NCBI RefSeq assembly: GCF_014201905.1
Contig: NZ_JACHFM010000003.1
Span: 496,001-560,000, forward strand
Length of the DNA stretch: 64,000 nt
Origin: Amaricoccus macauensis
GTDB taxonomy: Bacteria; Pseudomonadota; Alphaproteobacteria; Rhodobacterales; Rhodobacteraceae
Direction of reading: 5' to 3'
The position numbers were made by a program, and so were the translations under genes. The notes beneath the pieces are model-generated. The model was not told the DNA's origin, made no database searches, and saw only the letters and a program-made list of their open reading frames with translations. Shown piece by piece: positions 62,849 through 64,000 of this stretch. Numbering within the stretch: position 1 is the stretch's first letter; every line of letters begins with the position of its first letter.

Positions 62849-64000
<1,152 letters not shown>

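Overview
The window is a 64 kb, very GC-rich, gene-dense piece of an alphaproteobacterial chromosome. Gene content and order (nagZ-scpA-scpB, fused ispDF next to ntrBC-ntrYX, pncC-pgpA-ispDF, rplY-pth near ychF, short coupled operons) point to the Rhodobacterales. I cannot name the genus. I see no rRNA, tRNA, CRISPR array, IS element or prophage.

Layout. 1-1949: end of nagZ, then scpA-scpB (chromosome condensation). 2072-7319: a GntR/FCD regulator divergent from a sugar-type ABC importer (two permeases and an ATPase, no binding protein) coupled to an amidase. 7323-11031: an EmrAB-type drug efflux pair divergent from its TetR regulator, with a clear operator. 11118-14253: a secreted 5'-nucleotidase, BioY biotin uptake and a CPBP protease. 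14279-18747: hpt, a RatA-like protein, a GAF-GGDEF diguanylate cyclase, then pncC-pgpA-ispDF. 19021-26760: ntrB-ntrC-ntrY-ntrX nitrogen control, interrupted between ntrC and ntrY by a secreted c-type cytochrome gene that is followed by a second copy of the ntrC 3' end. 26791-30555: amino-acid permease, LOG-type hydrolase, dapD and a small overlapping gene.

30594-40350 is accessory metabolism. A PobR-like AraC regulator faces a 931-residue protein that joins, in one chain, a BenC-type [2Fe-2S]/FAD/NADH reductase, an FCD ligand-binding domain of the GntR-regulator type, and a cytochrome P450. This order (reductase first, sensor domain in the middle, P450 last) is unlike the well-known self-sufficient P450s and is the most striking item in the window. 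An orphan Anbu proteasome-like protease, an SLC13-type transporter, and an AbgT transporter with an M20 peptidase follow.

40838-50958: a UDP-glucuronate decarboxylase, a LuxR regulator with a degenerate receiver, then a ten-gene thiamine operon (thiD-O-S-G-E-F-Y-tenA-Z-X) on the minus strand behind a TPP riboswitch. 51088-64000: a small conserved protein, ychF, trpA, a membrane-anchored TAXI-type binding protein, rplY, pth, a UxaA-type dehydratase, gcvT-gcvH without gcvP, an ABC exporter and the medium and large subunits of a CO/xanthine-dehydrogenase-type enzyme.

Three degenerate copies of one intergenic repeat (about 252-480, 4655-4790, 47880-48085) lie between same-direction genes inside operons, and all three point along the direction of transcription. 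I do not recognise this as a named element.
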